Source: Enterobacter sp. 10-1 (GTDB lineage: Bacteria; Pseudomonadota; Gammaproteobacteria; Enterobacterales; Enterobacteriaceae). From it: a stretch of DNA of 64,000 nucleotides. Numbering within the stretch: the stretch's first letter is position 1; every line of letters begins with the position of its first letter. The notes beneath the pieces were generated by a model. The model was not told where the DNA came from. It saw nothing but the letters and a program-made list of their open reading frames with translations, and did not search any database. Positions 43,465 through 51,429 of the stretch are shown piece after piece. Location: contig NISF01000003.1 in the NCBI GenBank assembly GCA_002270295.1, positions 372,001-436,000 on the forward strand, in the 5' to 3' direction. A program made the position numbers and the translations under genes.

Positions 43465-43483
43465 GATTAACGGAATGTTAATC
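43465..43483. repeat. Inverted repeat upstream of the left TPP aptamer
   Basis: GATTAAC and GTTAATC flank GGAAT. The right-hand copy at 53900-53920 has GATTAATG and CATTAATC around AGGAG. The bases differ but pairing is kept, so the dyad is conserved by structure. Confidence 0.6.
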
Positions 43484-43508
43484 GCAAGTTTTTGATTTTG
43501 AATTAAAT

Positions 43509-43582
43509 GACTCGGGGTGCCCTTCTTCGTTGAAGGCTGAGAAATACCCGTACCACCTGATCTGGATAATGCCAGCGTAGTC
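43509..43582 (+). ncRNA. TPP riboswitch aptamer, left copy (upstream of the integrase)
   Basis: The THI-element core is intact: ACTCGGGGTGCCC, CTGAGA at 43537-43542, and TGATCTGGATAATGCCAGCG at 43558-43577. With the flanking promoter-like region it matches the thiM leader, not its neighbours. Past CGTAG the sequence departs from the thiM leader: GTC follows at once, where the right copy has GGGAAGTC. The downstream gene is now the integrase at 43642. Whether it still switches is untested. Confidence 0.85.
43546..43580. repeat. attL direct repeat of the integrated element
   Basis: These 35 bases are identical to 53982-54016 and end in CGTAG. They are the last shared bases before the two copies of the thiM leader diverge, so the crossover lies in or near them. 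Confidence 0.8.
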
Positions 43583-43595
43583 CTGGCGATTATCC
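43564..43595. other. Symmetric recombinase core at attL
   Basis: GGATAATGCCAG, a 7-bp centre CGTAGTC, then CTGGCGATTATCC. The arms are complementary except for one extra base. This is the size and shape of a tyrosine-recombinase core site (two binding arms around a 6-8 bp overlap). The left arm is riboswitch sequence, the right arm is element sequence; attR lacks a matching right arm. Confidence 0.65.
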
Positions 43596-43641
43596 AAGAT
43601 ATAAATCAAAGACTTGTCAGTTTTTTTCTCCTCATTTTGTT

Positions 43642-45027
43642 ATGTTGTCACTCGCTGAGACAAACAAAATGGCACACACATCTATCAATCACACCATCAT
43701 CCGTAACGGGATCTACTACGTCAGCTTTCGCCTGTCTGGTAATAAATATTTCCGTCGGTCGTTAGAGACGGATAGCTATAGCCAGGCGCAACTGCTGATG
43801 TCTTTTGCCTCTCCGGTTATTCCATTAGTCAAGCGTGGAACCATCCACCCGGATCAGTTCGGTGATCGTCTTTCAGATTTCAGTAACCACTTAAAGCAGC
43901 AGAATGAACAGTGGCTGACACAACGATTTCTTATTGGCGAGTGCCGTGATACTCAACCGATTGTAATGCAGGAATATCGGGAGGTTGTCGCGCCTGGGGT
44001 AGTTCTTGGCTCTCAGAAGCAAGCAGAACAAAAGGAAGTGCTAACGCTGGCTGGCGCCTGGAACATGTACAAAAAGGAGAAGGGCAGCAACTGGACTAAA
44101 GCAATTGCCCAAGCCAATGAGCGTTTTATGGAAGTGCTGCTTGTTGTCCTGGGGTCATCAACAGACGTAATGACAATCACTAAGCAAGATATTAAGCAGG
44201 TGATGGAAGTAGTAGAGAACCTGCCTAAGCGTGTTGTTCAGCCGTACCGCGCAATGACTATCCAGCAACTGATTGAATGCGATGATGTTCCACCAGATGA
44301 TTTAGTGGGAGCTGAGGCGATTCATAAGCATCTCAAAATATACAAATCTTTGTTCAAGACCTTTCTCACTGACAGCAAGGATATTCTGGAGAAGTCTCCG
44401 ACTGATGGCGTAGTTGCTGCACCATCTAAGGCGAGATTTGGCGCATACAGCGCAGCAGAAATGAGAAAATTTGTGGGGTGGGCACTCAAGCAGCCGGATG
44501 GCTGGCAGAAGTGGGTTACATTGTTGTTGGCGTACACTGGAGCCAGGAGAGGCGAGATCGCTAAGCTGGAGAAGTCACAGATCAAGTATGATGAAGACAG
44601 CCAGCGGCACTATCTTCTGATCGCTGAAGGCGGGCAGGGCAAAACGGAAAATGCCACACGGCAGGTGGCGATCCATCCCAAGCTGATCGAGTGGGGCTTC
44701 CTCGATTTCGTTAACCGCCAATGGAAGGAAAAAATCTTTTCGCCTGTATCTGGTAAGAACATGCCGAAGATCGGTAAGGTTTTAGCGGATGTCCGTGATC
44801 AACTTGGAATTCCTTATCTTGATGATTATGGGCAGCGGCGGTTGGTTCATAGCTTTCGGCATACAATGATCTCAACCTGTTTAGCTGGCTGGGTTGGAAA
44901 CTTGGCACACCTGCAACAGGTGGTCGGCCATGAGAAAAGCGGCTCAGGAATTACTCGGCGGTATCTGCATACGTTCCCGCTATCCACGGTCTGCTATGTA
45001 ATAGATGGGTTACGTTGGGAATCCTAA
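43642..45027 (+). CDS. int: Tyrosine recombinase/integrase of the element
   Basis: 461 residues (an ATG at 43669 would give 452; neither has a good Shine-Dalgarno). The N-terminal part resembles the arm/SAM-like domains of phage integrases. The catalytic domain has R in GARRGEIAKLE (near 296-306), H-x-x-R in HSFRHTMIST (near 412), VVGHE (near 431) and the nucleophile tyrosine in TRRYLHTF (near 444). It should integrate and excise the element at the thiM leader. The start overlaps a TGTCACTC motif that recurs at the right end. The upstream promoter is apparently that of native thiM with its aptamer. Confidence 0.93.
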   Translation: MLSLAETNKMAHTSINHTIIRNGIYYVSFRLSGNKYFRRSLETDSYSQAQLLMSFASPVIPLVKRGTIHPDQFGDRLSDFSNHLKQQNEQWLTQRFLIGECRDTQPIVMQEYREVVAPGVVLGSQKQAEQKEVLTLAGAWNMYKKEKGSNWTKAIAQANERFMEVLLVVLGSSTDVMTITKQDIKQVMEVVENLPKRVVQPYRAMTIQQLIECDDVPPDDLVGAEAIHKHLKIYKSLFKTFLTDSKDILEKSPTDGVVAAPSKARFGAYSAAEMRKFVGWALKQPDGWQKWVTLLLAYTGARRGEIAKLEKSQIKYDEDSQRHYLLIAEGGQGKTENATRQVAIHPKLIEWGFLDFVNRQWKEKIFSPVSGKNMPKIGKVLADVRDQLGIPYLDDYGQRRLVHSFRHTMISTCLAGWVGNLAHLQQVVGHEKSGSGITRRYLHTFPLSTVCYVIDGLRWES

Positions 45028-45041
45028 CTAGTCTGGGAAAG

Positions 45042-45749
45042 ATGATTATGCCAAGTTTATTATTAAAAACAGATACGAGACGCTATATCCGACACGGCAA
45101 ACACCAGGGCGGTTCAGATGCATGGCGCACCAATCCCAGAATGTTTAAAAACCTCGCCCGTGAGTTCGGCGGGTTTACTCTGGATGCGGCAGCGAGCGCG
45201 GATAACACACTCTGTGAGCGGTATTGGTCGGAATATGATGACGCTCTTACACAGGACTGGTCTATTGAGGATCGCGTCTTCTGCAATCCTCCGTTCTCCC
45301 TGGCGGCTGAGTTCCTGGCTCACGCTCATAAACCTGAGCTATCTGTTTTTATGATTCCGTGTCGCCCTCAGACCTCGTGGTGGTTGCGGTACGTCTGGGG
45401 CAATCCCCACTGTCACGAAATCCGCTTCCTGCATCGTGGTCCCAAATTCTTACATCCAGAGACAGGGAATAGCTCAATCAGAGCACCGCTTCCGGTTGCC
45501 GTGGTGATATACAGAAGCATCCCGTGTAACGGTGATAAGCGGATCACTGTGAACTGTGCGGATACGTTACTTCCACTGGAAGTGGTCTGTAGGGGAAGTA
45601 AGCCGGGGAGGCCCAATGTGTACGACTGGCAGACCCTCGATAGCGTGATCAATCTCTGGGACAACAAACGGCAGACAGCCAAACAGATAGCGGAGGCATT
45701 GTCGATCCCCCTACGAACAGTCCAGCGGGTAGTGCAAAGATTGGTCTAA
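45042..45749 (+). CDS. Phage-type adenine-N6 DNA methyltransferase with C-terminal helix-turn-helix
   Basis: 235 residues from the ATG at 45042. The N-terminal 180 residues match the phage Dam family (PF05869 type): WRTNPRMFKNLAREFGGFTLDAAAS (substrate and SAM-binding) and the catalytic motif NPPF in FCNPPFSLAAEF (near 80-90). The last 45 residues form a likely helix-turn-helix, NKRQTAKQIAEALSIPLRTVQRVVQRL. It starts 14 bp after int. Possible roles are self-modification against host restriction or control of its own promoters; the target site is unknown. Confidence 0.78.
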   Translation: MIMPSLLLKTDTRRYIRHGKHQGGSDAWRTNPRMFKNLAREFGGFTLDAAASADNTLCERYWSEYDDALTQDWSIEDRVFCNPPFSLAAEFLAHAHKPELSVFMIPCRPQTSWWLRYVWGNPHCHEIRFLHRGPKFLHPETGNSSIRAPLPVAVVIYRSIPCNGDKRITVNCADTLLPLEVVCRGSKPGRPNVYDWQTLDSVINLWDNKRQTAKQIAEALSIPLRTVQRVVQRLV

Positions 45750-45811
45750 CTGCGCCATAATATCCATGCAATATGGCGTAAAGTGAATGATTTTTATGCG
45801 GTAAAGAATCG

Positions 45812-45967
45812 ATGGATGTACCCACCACGGCACTTATTGACTTGTATTGTCTGAAATCAGATAGTTGCACAAAATATGCACCAAAAATAACCTTTGTATT
45901 GTTCGGCTTACTCTCCATGCTTTGGGGGAGTATCATCACAACAGCAATGAAAGTATTAAGAGGTTGA
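45812..45967 (+). CDS. 51-residue putative membrane protein
   Basis: The frame encodes 51 residues with one strong hydrophobic segment (about 26-45, TFVLFGLLSMLWGSIITTAM) and ends 5 bp before the DUF4145 gene. Its last codons AGA GGT supply that gene's ribosome-binding site. There are two cysteines in the N-terminal half. No family is recognised. The tight spacing argues for a real two-gene unit; coding status is otherwise unproven. Confidence 0.45.
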   Translation: MDVPTTALIDLYCLKSDSCTKYAPKITFVLFGLLSMLWGSIITTAMKVLRG

Positions 45968-45972
45968 TGTAA

Positions 45973-46593
45973 ATGACTGATTATTTTCCGGCTACATATG
46001 ATAGCAATGCTTTCAATTGCCCCCATTGCGGAGTTTACGCGAGACAAAATTGGGAGATATTCTGGGTAAACAATGAAAGGTCGGGAATGCGTTCATCTCA
46101 ATGTTATCAATGTAATGAATTAGCCTTTTGGCATTGCGGTAATCTAATAATCCCAGCCTCAGCTAACATTGAGATGCCCAACCAAGATATGCCAGAGGAC
46201 TGTAAGGCCGACTACATGGAAGCCAGAAGCATCGTTAACCTGTCCCCTAAAGGAGCTGCGGCGCTTCTCCGTTTATGTCTCCAGAAACTCATGCTCCATC
46301 TCGGAGAACCTGGGAATAACATTAACGCTGACATTAAGTCTCTCGTCGAGAAAGGATTGCCTCCTCGTATCCAGCAGGCAGCGGACATCTGCCGCATCGT
46401 CGGAAATCAGGCTGTGCACCCCGGAGAAATCAACCTTGATGATGACCCACAGTTAACGCATAGTCTATTTAAGCTATTGAATATTATTGTGGACGATCGT
46501 ATCACAAGACCTAAAGAGATTGAGACGATGTTCCAGAGCATGCCAGTTAACGCATTGAAAGGCATTGAAGGAAGAGACAAAACTCCAGGATAA
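45973..46593 (+). CDS. DUF4145 protein with N-terminal zinc ribbon
   Basis: 206 residues. The N-terminus has CPHC (near residues 16-19) and CYQC (near 44-47), a zinc-ribbon pair. The rest is a DUF4145 domain (about 75-190) with [17 protein letters not shown] and [18 protein letters not shown]4145 occurs fused to or beside restriction enzymes and in phage and defence-linked proteins, so an anti-phage or anti-restriction role is possible. That is inference. Confidence 0.75.
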   Translation: MTDYFPATYDSNAFNCPHCGVYARQNWEIFWVNNERSGMRSSQCYQCNELAFWHCGNLIIPASANIEMPNQDMPEDCKADYMEARSIVNLSPKGAAALLRLCLQKLMLHLGEPGNNINADIKSLVEKGLPPRIQQAADICRIVGNQAVHPGEINLDDDPQLTHSLFKLLNIIVDDRITRPKEIETMFQSMPVNALKGIEGRDKTPG

Positions 46594-46696
46594 AAGTGCA
46601 CCACCTTTCTATAGGCAATGATCGCAGGCATAAACCGTTTGATCAAAAATCACGATAGAAAGGGAGAGGAGGGAGACCCTCCTCTAGTGTTACAGC

Positions 46697-46981
46697 TTAG
46701 CTTGCCTTTTTGTACGAATCACGAACGCCATCGCGATAGCCCTCAGCAAATGCAGCTTGCGGGCTTTTATGGCGAACAGTACCAGCTTGGCTATTAGGAA
46801 GAATCTCCAAATCAGGAAGCGTAGTCAAATCAACCCTAGTTTGCCCTGTGCGGGCAAAGCCAGCGCGATACCCCTGCTCATAAGCGCACCCACAACATTT
46901 GTGGCGTCCTTCACCACCTTGGTCGTCAGGTAGACTATCGAAAAGGATATTGTATCGATGCGGTTTTTTACACGTTGTCAT
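46697..46981 (-). CDS. Small protein with two RHK...GYR repeats
   Basis: 94 residues, the only leftward gene of the element with good coding character. Two related units occur: GRHKCCGCAYEQGYRAGF (about 25-42) and VRHKSPQAAFAEGYRDGV (about 69-86). The first unit has a CCGC cluster. TAGGT lies upstream of the ATG. I do not recognise a family. It may be a small regulator or phage-interaction protein. Confidence 0.55.
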   Translation of the reverse strand: MTTCKKPHRYNILFDSLPDDQGGEGRHKCCGCAYEQGYRAGFARTGQTRVDLTTLPDLEILPNSQAGTVRHKSPQAAFAEGYRDGVRDSYKKAS

Positions 46982-47113
46982 CTATAAATACCTACGTCAA
47001 TTTAAGTTGAGTATTTACATGACCAACCAAGCCTGGCACAATCAAGAAATCAAAACTGATGTAGAGGCTAACAATCGTTATGAGTTTGCAGACTCATGGC
47101 GGTCATGCTTCAT

Positions 47114-47143
47114 AAACCGGATGGGAAACCTTCCGGTTTTTTT
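47114..47143 (+). terminator. Rho-independent terminator inside the element
   Basis: The arms AAACCGGA and TCCGGTTT enclose a short loop, and a T run plus ATGCCTA follow. It is nearly the same as the terminator at 53757. A short rightward frame from 47020 reads into it and is not called. Confidence 0.8.
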
Positions 47144-47788
47144 ATGCCTATAATTCAGGCACCAATACTACATATAGGTTTATCAAAATCCCTACCCCCT
47201 ATATGATGAGTATTCTAGTAAGGATTATCTTTAGTACAAGAGTTGATTTTGACGTTAGATTGAGGTTGTGGAAGGGGAATAATCGCGAAGTCCACGTCGC
47301 ATAAGGCCTGGCGAAGATGTCAATAAATCAGAAAAAAAAATGAAAATTTGATCGAGTGCTGAAGAATTCAGCAGATGTATAGATTGCGTGGTCTGATGCT
47401 ACTCAATTCTCAACATTGCCTCCCCGCCGGAGGCACATTCCAGCATCCCCCTAACATCGTACTCGGATGGGCGGGAAATATCTTAGGCGCAATCGCAGCA
47501 GTGCCTAGCAGGGCTGATGGCCCCCTCAATTTTCACACCGATCCTGCTCAAATATCGTACAGGCATCAAGGTCATGCACAGATGTTAAATTTGTTAAATT
47601 TCGGCCCTATTTAACATAATGTACGTTACCCGCACCACGCGATCGGCACTCACCATGCAATCAATCTGGAAGGGCTGTTACGAGGGTTTATGCGTGGGAA
47701 TTGGCAGAAACTTACTGCATAACTCGTGAATAAAAGAGGGCTGTTTTTGCATAGAGATTTTTCGGGTCTAACGGCTCGTTTTGATACA

Positions 47789-48027
47789 TTTTCCCACAAT
47801 CTGGGTGGCGTCTGACTGCGTGTAAAGTTGATGCGGCGCGACAGCCTCATTTTACCTTCTGCCTGCCGCAATTCCCACAAGATGCCGCCAGCGGCTGACC
47901 ATATGGCCCGGCTCCCGGCCCTGGTCTTTGCCTCATCCAACAATGTAAACAGCAGAACCACATCCAGACCCCTCCACGCCCTCTATAACGCGATGTAACG
48001 CGTTCTGCGACGTTTTCCCACAATCTG
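47789..48027. repeat. Two copies of TTTTCCCACAATCTG
   Basis: Identical 15-bp copies at 47789-47803 and 48013-48027, both preceded by a partly similar AACG-containing stretch. They are spaced 224 bp apart. The role is unknown. Confidence 0.5.
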
Positions 48028-48547
48028 CATCTCAATATGACCGTGATTGCTGCGCCACTCACAGAGGCATACAGGCCCCTCAAAAGCGATGATTTTTCGA
48101 TGTCTTTTGAGAATTAAATGGTTTTTATTGTTTTTCGACAAAAAGGGAGGGGAGATCGTGATTGTTGTTTAGCCCCTATCTGAAGGGGCAAGCCACGATA
48201 CCGGCAGACAGAATTGACGAAGCCCCGGCTTGCGCGGCGCTCAGACTTGATCGTTGTTGTAATTACTTTCCTCCACACCATAGCGAGTTCACTTCCACGC
48301 GCGGAGAGTGTCCTAAGTAGGGCCTGAAAGGTCGAAATACGGTAGGTTTTTGGGCTATTTGGTGGCATTTGTTTTGAGAAAAGATCGCAAGGTGGCGGGG
48401 TGATATGGCAGGAGTAACCCAGGTGATTTTCACCGGGGGTAGGGACAAGATAGTGTCCCCATAGTCTCCCGGTAATTTCCACATCCATTGGTTAAGATCC
48501 TTTACTAATGGAATCCACCACTGAAGAAAGGTAAGCGGTAACAGATT

Positions 48548-48610
48548 AACCATGTCCCAAAATGGTACATGAACCATGTCCCAAAATGGTACATGAACCA
48601 TGTCCCAAAA
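48548..48610. repeat. Tandem 24-bp repeats (possible iterons)
   Basis: Two complete copies (48548-48571, 48572-48595) and the first 15 bp of a third. Each copy contains the interrupted dyad TGGTACATGAACCA spanning the junctions. The exact 24-bp period is near two helical turns, as for iterons or clustered operators. Confidence 0.7.
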
Positions 48611-48620
48611 AAGGACACTA

Positions 48621-48664
48621 ATAAGATCAATATTAAAATAAGATCAAAAACACCAATAAGATCA
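48621..48664. repeat. Three ATAAGATCA boxes
   Basis: Copies at 48621-48629, 48638-48646 and 48656-48664 are spaced 17 and 18 bp and lie in an AT-rich stretch directly after the 24-bp repeats. Together they resemble a small replication origin or a multi-site operator. Confidence 0.6.
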
Positions 48665-49178
48665 GTAAAACCTTATGCGGTCTTCCCTGGCCGTGAAGAC
48701 CTTACACAAGGTCAACACCAACACCTTTTCAGATCGCCATTGTGATGGCTATCGTTCTTTCTGACCTTGTTCAGTCGCTACGCTCGAAGCTTCGCGATAT
48801 GCATCGCCCATACGGTGACTCGTTATCCTGTTCTGACCGAACAGGCTCGCCACCTTTTGGGCAGCAAGGGCGACAGCCCGCGCAGTAATTTGGAAACAAT
48901 GTCACGAGACCGTAGGTCGAGAGTCTATGGGCCGCGAGGGTGTGGGGGTCGGGTATGGCAACCAAAGACCGTGCCAACCCAACCGAGGCTTCACAGGTGG
49001 CCCGTATAGCGATTTAAATGCATCAGGTAATACGATGGTAGCGGGTGTTAGTTAGAAGGCCGTAGAATCGCTTACAGAGCCTTACAGCTCGTTTTAGCGT
49101 TAATTAAAATGATCTTGACATTGAAATCAGGATTATGTCATGGTATGATAACGAAATCAATGTATTCTATAGTTTTTC

Positions 49179-49207
49179 TTGCTATTTGCAGGGATTACTG
49201 ATACAAT
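49179..49207 (+). promoter_or_regulatory. Probable sigma-70 promoter for the rightward gene block
   Basis: TTGCTA and TACAAT are separated by exactly 17 bp. It lies 103 bp upstream of the 147-residue gene at 49310 and has no competing gene between. Confidence 0.55.
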
Positions 49208-49309
49208 GGTTTTAAATCAAATAAGGTGCGTCGCCGCCCGGTGATGGCTCCTGACAAATGGGTACAAATGACCTCCGAGAATAATTTCAATAACTCAACG
49301 GAGAACCCA

Positions 49310-49753
49310 ATGAACAAACCAAAATCCCAACGCATCACCCCAGCCACCATGACTGGCGAGCAGATCGCAGACGCCATCATGTACGGCACATACACCAAAA
49401 CCGCACTTTGGTCTTTCATTAGCCGTAGTGGTGGCGCTGACGCAGCACACGCGAAGTACCCGCAACTGGCTGTTGCACTTCATATCCTGAAACAGGAAAA
49501 GAAAAAGGCAAAGAGCGCTCGTGCTATTAAGGCGATCCTGAAACCGCTATCCCGCCAGTTTGCTGATGGTCAATCCCTGACTGAGATTCTGGCCCCGGTG
49601 CTCCAGACTTACCGCCGCCTGTATCGTGAGAAACTGAATCTCGATGTGACGCTGGAGCAGGTGATCCTGTTCCTGATTGCCACTGATGGTGTGGAAAACC
49701 TGGAAAACTACGGTTACGCCATCACTGGCGACTTTCCTACCGCCGCCCTTTAA
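49310..49753 (+). CDS. Hypothetical element protein, 147 residues
   Basis: The ATG at 49310 has CGGAG 7 bp upstream, so it is preferred over in-frame starts at 49226 and 49268. The protein is helical and rich in Lys in the middle (EKKKAKSARAIKAI). The C-terminal half has LAPVLQTYRRLYREKLNLDVTLEQVILFLIATDGVENL. No membrane segment or catalytic motif is visible. It is the first gene of a rightward block ending near 51429. I do not recognise it. Confidence 0.6.
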   Translation: MNKPKSQRITPATMTGEQIADAIMYGTYTKTALWSFISRSGGADAAHAKYPQLAVALHILKQEKKKAKSARAIKAILKPLSRQFADGQSLTEILAPVLQTYRRLYREKLNLDVTLEQVILFLIATDGVENLENYGYAITGDFPTAAL

Positions 49754-49835
49754 ATAATTGCTGACAACCTGAGCCGGTTCGCCTTCTGGGCGACCACTGG
49801 CGAGGCTTGTTTGTGCCTATACAAGGAGAGCAATC

Positions 49836-50010
49836 ATGAAAATCCATCTTGATGATGAAACATTCGAGATATTCCGTCAGCTACGCTGACGCGAGGAACG
49901 TTCCGCTGCCCGGTCTGATTAGCACCATGTGCCGCAACATGGCCCGCCAGCTACAAGAGCGCGAGCAGGAGCGCGAGATGAAAAAATCTTCATCTGTCCT
50001 GTGTAAATAA
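49836..50010 (+). pseudogene. Ribbon-helix-helix protein with a +1 frameshift
   Basis: AAGGAGAG precedes the ATG at 49836. Seventeen codons (MKIHLDDETFEIFRQLR) end at TGA at 49887. If one base (the T of that TGA) is skipped, the frame continues to 50010 and the joined product aligns without gaps with the next gene's product, both with Pro at position 23. This is a one-base insertion in an RHH paralogue, or a +1 recoding site (CGC TGA C). Confidence 0.6.
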
Positions 50011-50024
50011 GAGGAGAAGCATAA

Positions 50025-50213
50025 TTGAATATTTCATTTCCAGATGAAACGTACCGAACGTTGCTGAAAGAGGCTAACCGCCGCGACATGCCAATGGCGA
50101 AAATGTGCAGCGAACTGCTTCAAACAGCAGCAAAGATCATCGAAAAAACAAACTCAGACAATCAAACAGACGACCAGCGAGGGAAGAGTGACCACAGAGA
50201 CAGAAAAAACTAA
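50025..50213 (+). CDS. Ribbon-helix-helix DNA-binding protein
   Basis: 62 residues from a TTG start with GAGGAG upstream. The N-terminal strand and two helices (NISFPDETYRTLLKEANRRDMPMAKMCSELLQ) fit the RHH/CopG fold. The tail is hydrophilic. It is a tandem paralogue of the frameshifted gene before it, and overlaps the start of the next gene. It is likely a repressor acting on the element's own promoters or origin. Confidence 0.65.
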   Translation: MNISFPDETYRTLLKEANRRDMPMAKMCSELLQTAAKIIEKTNSDNQTDDQRGKSDHRDRKN

Positions 50214-51027
50214 CAATCAGCGTACACCAGGCGAGGGATACGGCGTAATAGAGATGCGTTATCTCTGTGCTAAACAACTGATCATCCGATCTACGGGTGA
50301 GATTGTGGATGTAACGGACGCAATGCGCCTCCTGTACATTTACATGCTGAACCAGTTTCTGGGCTTCTCAAGCCGAGGGATGTCATTTTATAAAGATCAA
50401 CGGGAAATGGCGGCGGCGCTGGGCTGGGACAGAAAAAAGGTGATGCGCTCTTTGGATGGGCTGAAAAAGATCGGCCTAGTCGAATAGGCCGGGAAAATCG
50501 GTAACAGCGAAGCGTACACGGTCTACTTTTTCAGTGACATAGCGGAGTCTTTGGCGGTTGTCCACGGGGAGTGGAAGGGTGCCCCGGCTTGGGATCACGA
50601 CCGTGCAAGCGGGAAGAAAACACGCAGGAAAACGAAGACCAAAAAATCCGAGGAGATTAAAGGAGATGGCAAATCCGATGACGGGGCTATACCGCAGGCA
50701 GAAACACAGGCAGAGCAGGCCGCAAAACAGGCAGAACCCACTAACCAACCCGCTGCTACACCCACTAATCAGAATCCTGGTGTGGCCTCTGGCAGTGCCC
50801 CGGATGCTTCTGAACAACAATCTAGCGTGGCATCTAACGACGACAGCGGCGGCAATGATGGCGCCGATGGTGATCATGAGGTGAACCAGGAGGCGCAGCC
50901 CGTTGTTGTGGAAACCGGCTATAAAATACCAACAATCAACCGTAAATCCACTGGGCTGACAGCCGCGCAGATCGCTATTTATAGGGCTGAGGCGGCTGCG
51001 GCTGACCCAGACGATCCGCCTTTTTAA
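50188..51027 (+). pseudogene. Putative winged-helix replication protein interrupted by an amber codon
   Basis: From a GTG at 50188 the frame runs 99 codons to TAG at 50485-50487 and then stays open to 51027 (279 residues if read through). The first part has a winged-helix look (FYKDQREMAAALGWDRKKVMRSLDGLKKIGLVE), like initiator or RepO-type N-terminal domains. The linker is charged and Ala/Pro/Gln-rich. The end RKSTGLTAAQIAIYRAEA is compact. A CAG to TAG change would explain the stop. Replication is an inference from the fold and position. Confidence 0.6.
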
Positions 51028-51039
51028 TGTAGAGGAATA

Positions 51040-51429
51040 ATGATTGATGACCGTAACGGCGTAAACGCCGCACCAGAAAAGATCGACCCAGAAAACCTTC
51101 CCAACCTGACCCGCTCCAGAAAACTCCGTGCCAGAACTGAATCTCTAATTGCTACTGCAAAAAAACTTTTGGTGTCCGGTATCGGGCCAAACGAGGTTGC
51201 TTGCAGACTCAGATTAGATCCGGCTGTAGTGCTCGACCTCTATCAATCGTGGAATCCGCGTTACCGGAAGGTGACTCCCCCCAATGCCTGGACATGCCAA
51301 AAGCTGGCGATCCAGTGCTTCGGGACTGGTGCTCCTCTAAATGTGATGATAAAAAATAAACCCAACAAATTTAACGTCATATTTGATTGCCTAAGTTATA
51401 GTTTCATGTTAAAATTATATACAAGGTGA
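51040..51429 (+). CDS. Hypothetical element protein with an HTH-like segment
   Basis: 129 residues; AGAGGA lies just upstream of the ATG. Residues about 35-65 (SLIATAKKLLVSGIGPNEVACRLRLDPAVVLDLY) look like a helix-turn-helix of the kind that senses spacing in small phage regulators or terminase-small-subunit-like proteins. The C-terminal 30 residues are poorly conserved in composition. It follows the broken replication gene by 12 bp. No family is recognised. Confidence 0.5.
   Translation: MIDDRNGVNAAPEKIDPENLPNLTRSRKLRARTESLIATAKKLLVSGIGPNEVACRLRLDPAVVLDLYQSWNPRYRKVTPPNAWTCQKLAIQCFGTGAPLNVMIKNKPNKFNVIFDCLSYSFMLKLYTR

Larger units (their letters stand above)
47154..49178. other. Two-kilobase AT-rich stretch without supported genes; possible origin region
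   Basis: No frame here has a credible start, ribosome-binding site or family. Several long frames exist on both strands but conflict with one another. The stretch contains a 15-bp direct repeat (47789 and 48013), tandem 24-bp repeats (48548) and three ATAAGATCA boxes (48621-48664). This looks like a control or replication region. Confidence 0.5.

Noticed and set aside
47020..47153. Rightward frame of about 44 codons ending in the terminator at 47114
   Set aside because: The coding frame continues through the stem and T run, which is typical of a chance frame.
47650..48083. Leftward frames sharing an LWENV-like motif
   Set aside because: The similarity comes from the 15-bp DNA repeat; the frames overlap each other and have no starts with ribosome-binding sites.
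48263..48601. Leftward 112-codon frame beginning with VHVPFWDM repeats
   Set aside because: The peptide repeats are just the 24-bp DNA repeats translated.
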